From NCBI GenBank assembly GCA_002396325.1, contig DGXM01000115.1:1-23349 (forward strand): a stretch of DNA of 23,349 nt. Direction: 5' to 3'. Below the pieces are notes generated by a model that did not search any database, was not told where the DNA came from, and saw only the letters and a program-made list of their open reading frames with translations. Made by a program: the position numbers and the translations under genes. Position 1 is the first letter of the stretch. The number at the start of each line of letters is the position of its first letter. Positions 23,272 to 23,349 of the stretch are shown here, piece after piece. The stretch is from Treponema sp. UBA4232. GTDB lineage: Bacteria > Spirochaetota > Spirochaetia > Treponematales > Treponemataceae.

Positions 23272-23280
23272 ATTGTATCA
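23272..23280 (-). promoter_or_regulatory. Extended -10 promoter of the ATP-grasp gene, leaderless type
   Basis: On the minus strand TGA-TACAAT (23280-23272) followed by 6 bases to the ATG at 23265. The TGN extension can replace a -35 box, which is poor here (TTCCTA). Confidence 0.45.
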
Positions 23281-23349
23281 CAGAAAGAAGGAATTAGGAA
23301 TCAGGATTCGGGAGCCCGCACCTATTGATTGAAAATTGATGCTTGAAAG

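Noticed and set aside
1..23349. CRISPR array, phage or insertion-sequence remnants
   Set aside because: No regularly spaced direct repeats, transposase or integrase motifs were seen on either strand.

Overview
The window looks like a chromosomal segment of a spirochaete, most probably a gut- or rumen-type Treponema. I infer this from the mix of lipoproteins with Cys-containing lipoboxes, a six-helix chemotaxis receptor, a propeller-type adenylate cyclase, the rplM-rpsI-recX order and the overall gene style. No rRNA, tRNA, CRISPR array, phage gene or transposase was found, so the species assignment is an inference.

Layout. Positions 1-3431: an aromatic amino acid ammonia-lyase (+), then on the minus strand a small lipoprotein, glutamate racemase and a Cys-rich zinc-ribbon protein; two structured intergenic repeats lie at 2104-2288. 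Positions 3484-4754: a pentapeptide-repeat protein coupled by a 4-base overlap to a metallo-beta-lactamase-fold protein with a degraded metal site. Positions 4822-7027: a lipoprotein with an HExxH motif (-) and a 140-residue unknown protein (+). Positions 7022-11251: a minus-strand operon of a beta-propeller/Y_Y_Y/transmembrane adenylate cyclase followed by a solitary UrtA-like binding lipoprotein. Positions 11605-15667: a methyl-accepting chemotaxis protein and a fused DAHP synthase-prephenate dehydratase-ACT enzyme, separated by a GC-rich palindromic element. Positions 15909-18705: a diaminopimelate-decarboxylase-like enzyme (+) against rplM-rpsI-recX (-). Positions 18844-23265: a small membrane protein, an acyl-CoA synthetase, an exported flavodoxin and an ATP-grasp protein.

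How the genes fit together. Most units are short and independent: amino-acid metabolism (ammonia-lyase, DAHPS-PDT, LysA, MurI), envelope or periplasmic proteins (three lipoproteins, flavodoxin) and sensing (cyclase plus binding protein, MCP). The most system-like pair is the cyclase and the UrtA-like lipoprotein 15 bases downstream: no ABC permease or ATPase is present, which suggests nutrient sensing rather than transport.

Three results stand out. (1) Several first-in-transcript genes have a good sigma-70-type -10 box only 6-7 bases upstream of the start codon and no Shine-Dalgarno sequence, implying leaderless mRNAs; genes inside operons have normal Shine-Dalgarno sites. Two such promoters are interlocked head to head in 52 bases at 3432-3483. 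(2) The DAHPS-PDT-ACT fusion skips chorismate mutase, and two expected metal-ligand positions of its DAHPS domain are altered. (3) Intergenic regions carry palindromic elements, one family present twice in opposite orientation (2219-2288 and 15702-15780).
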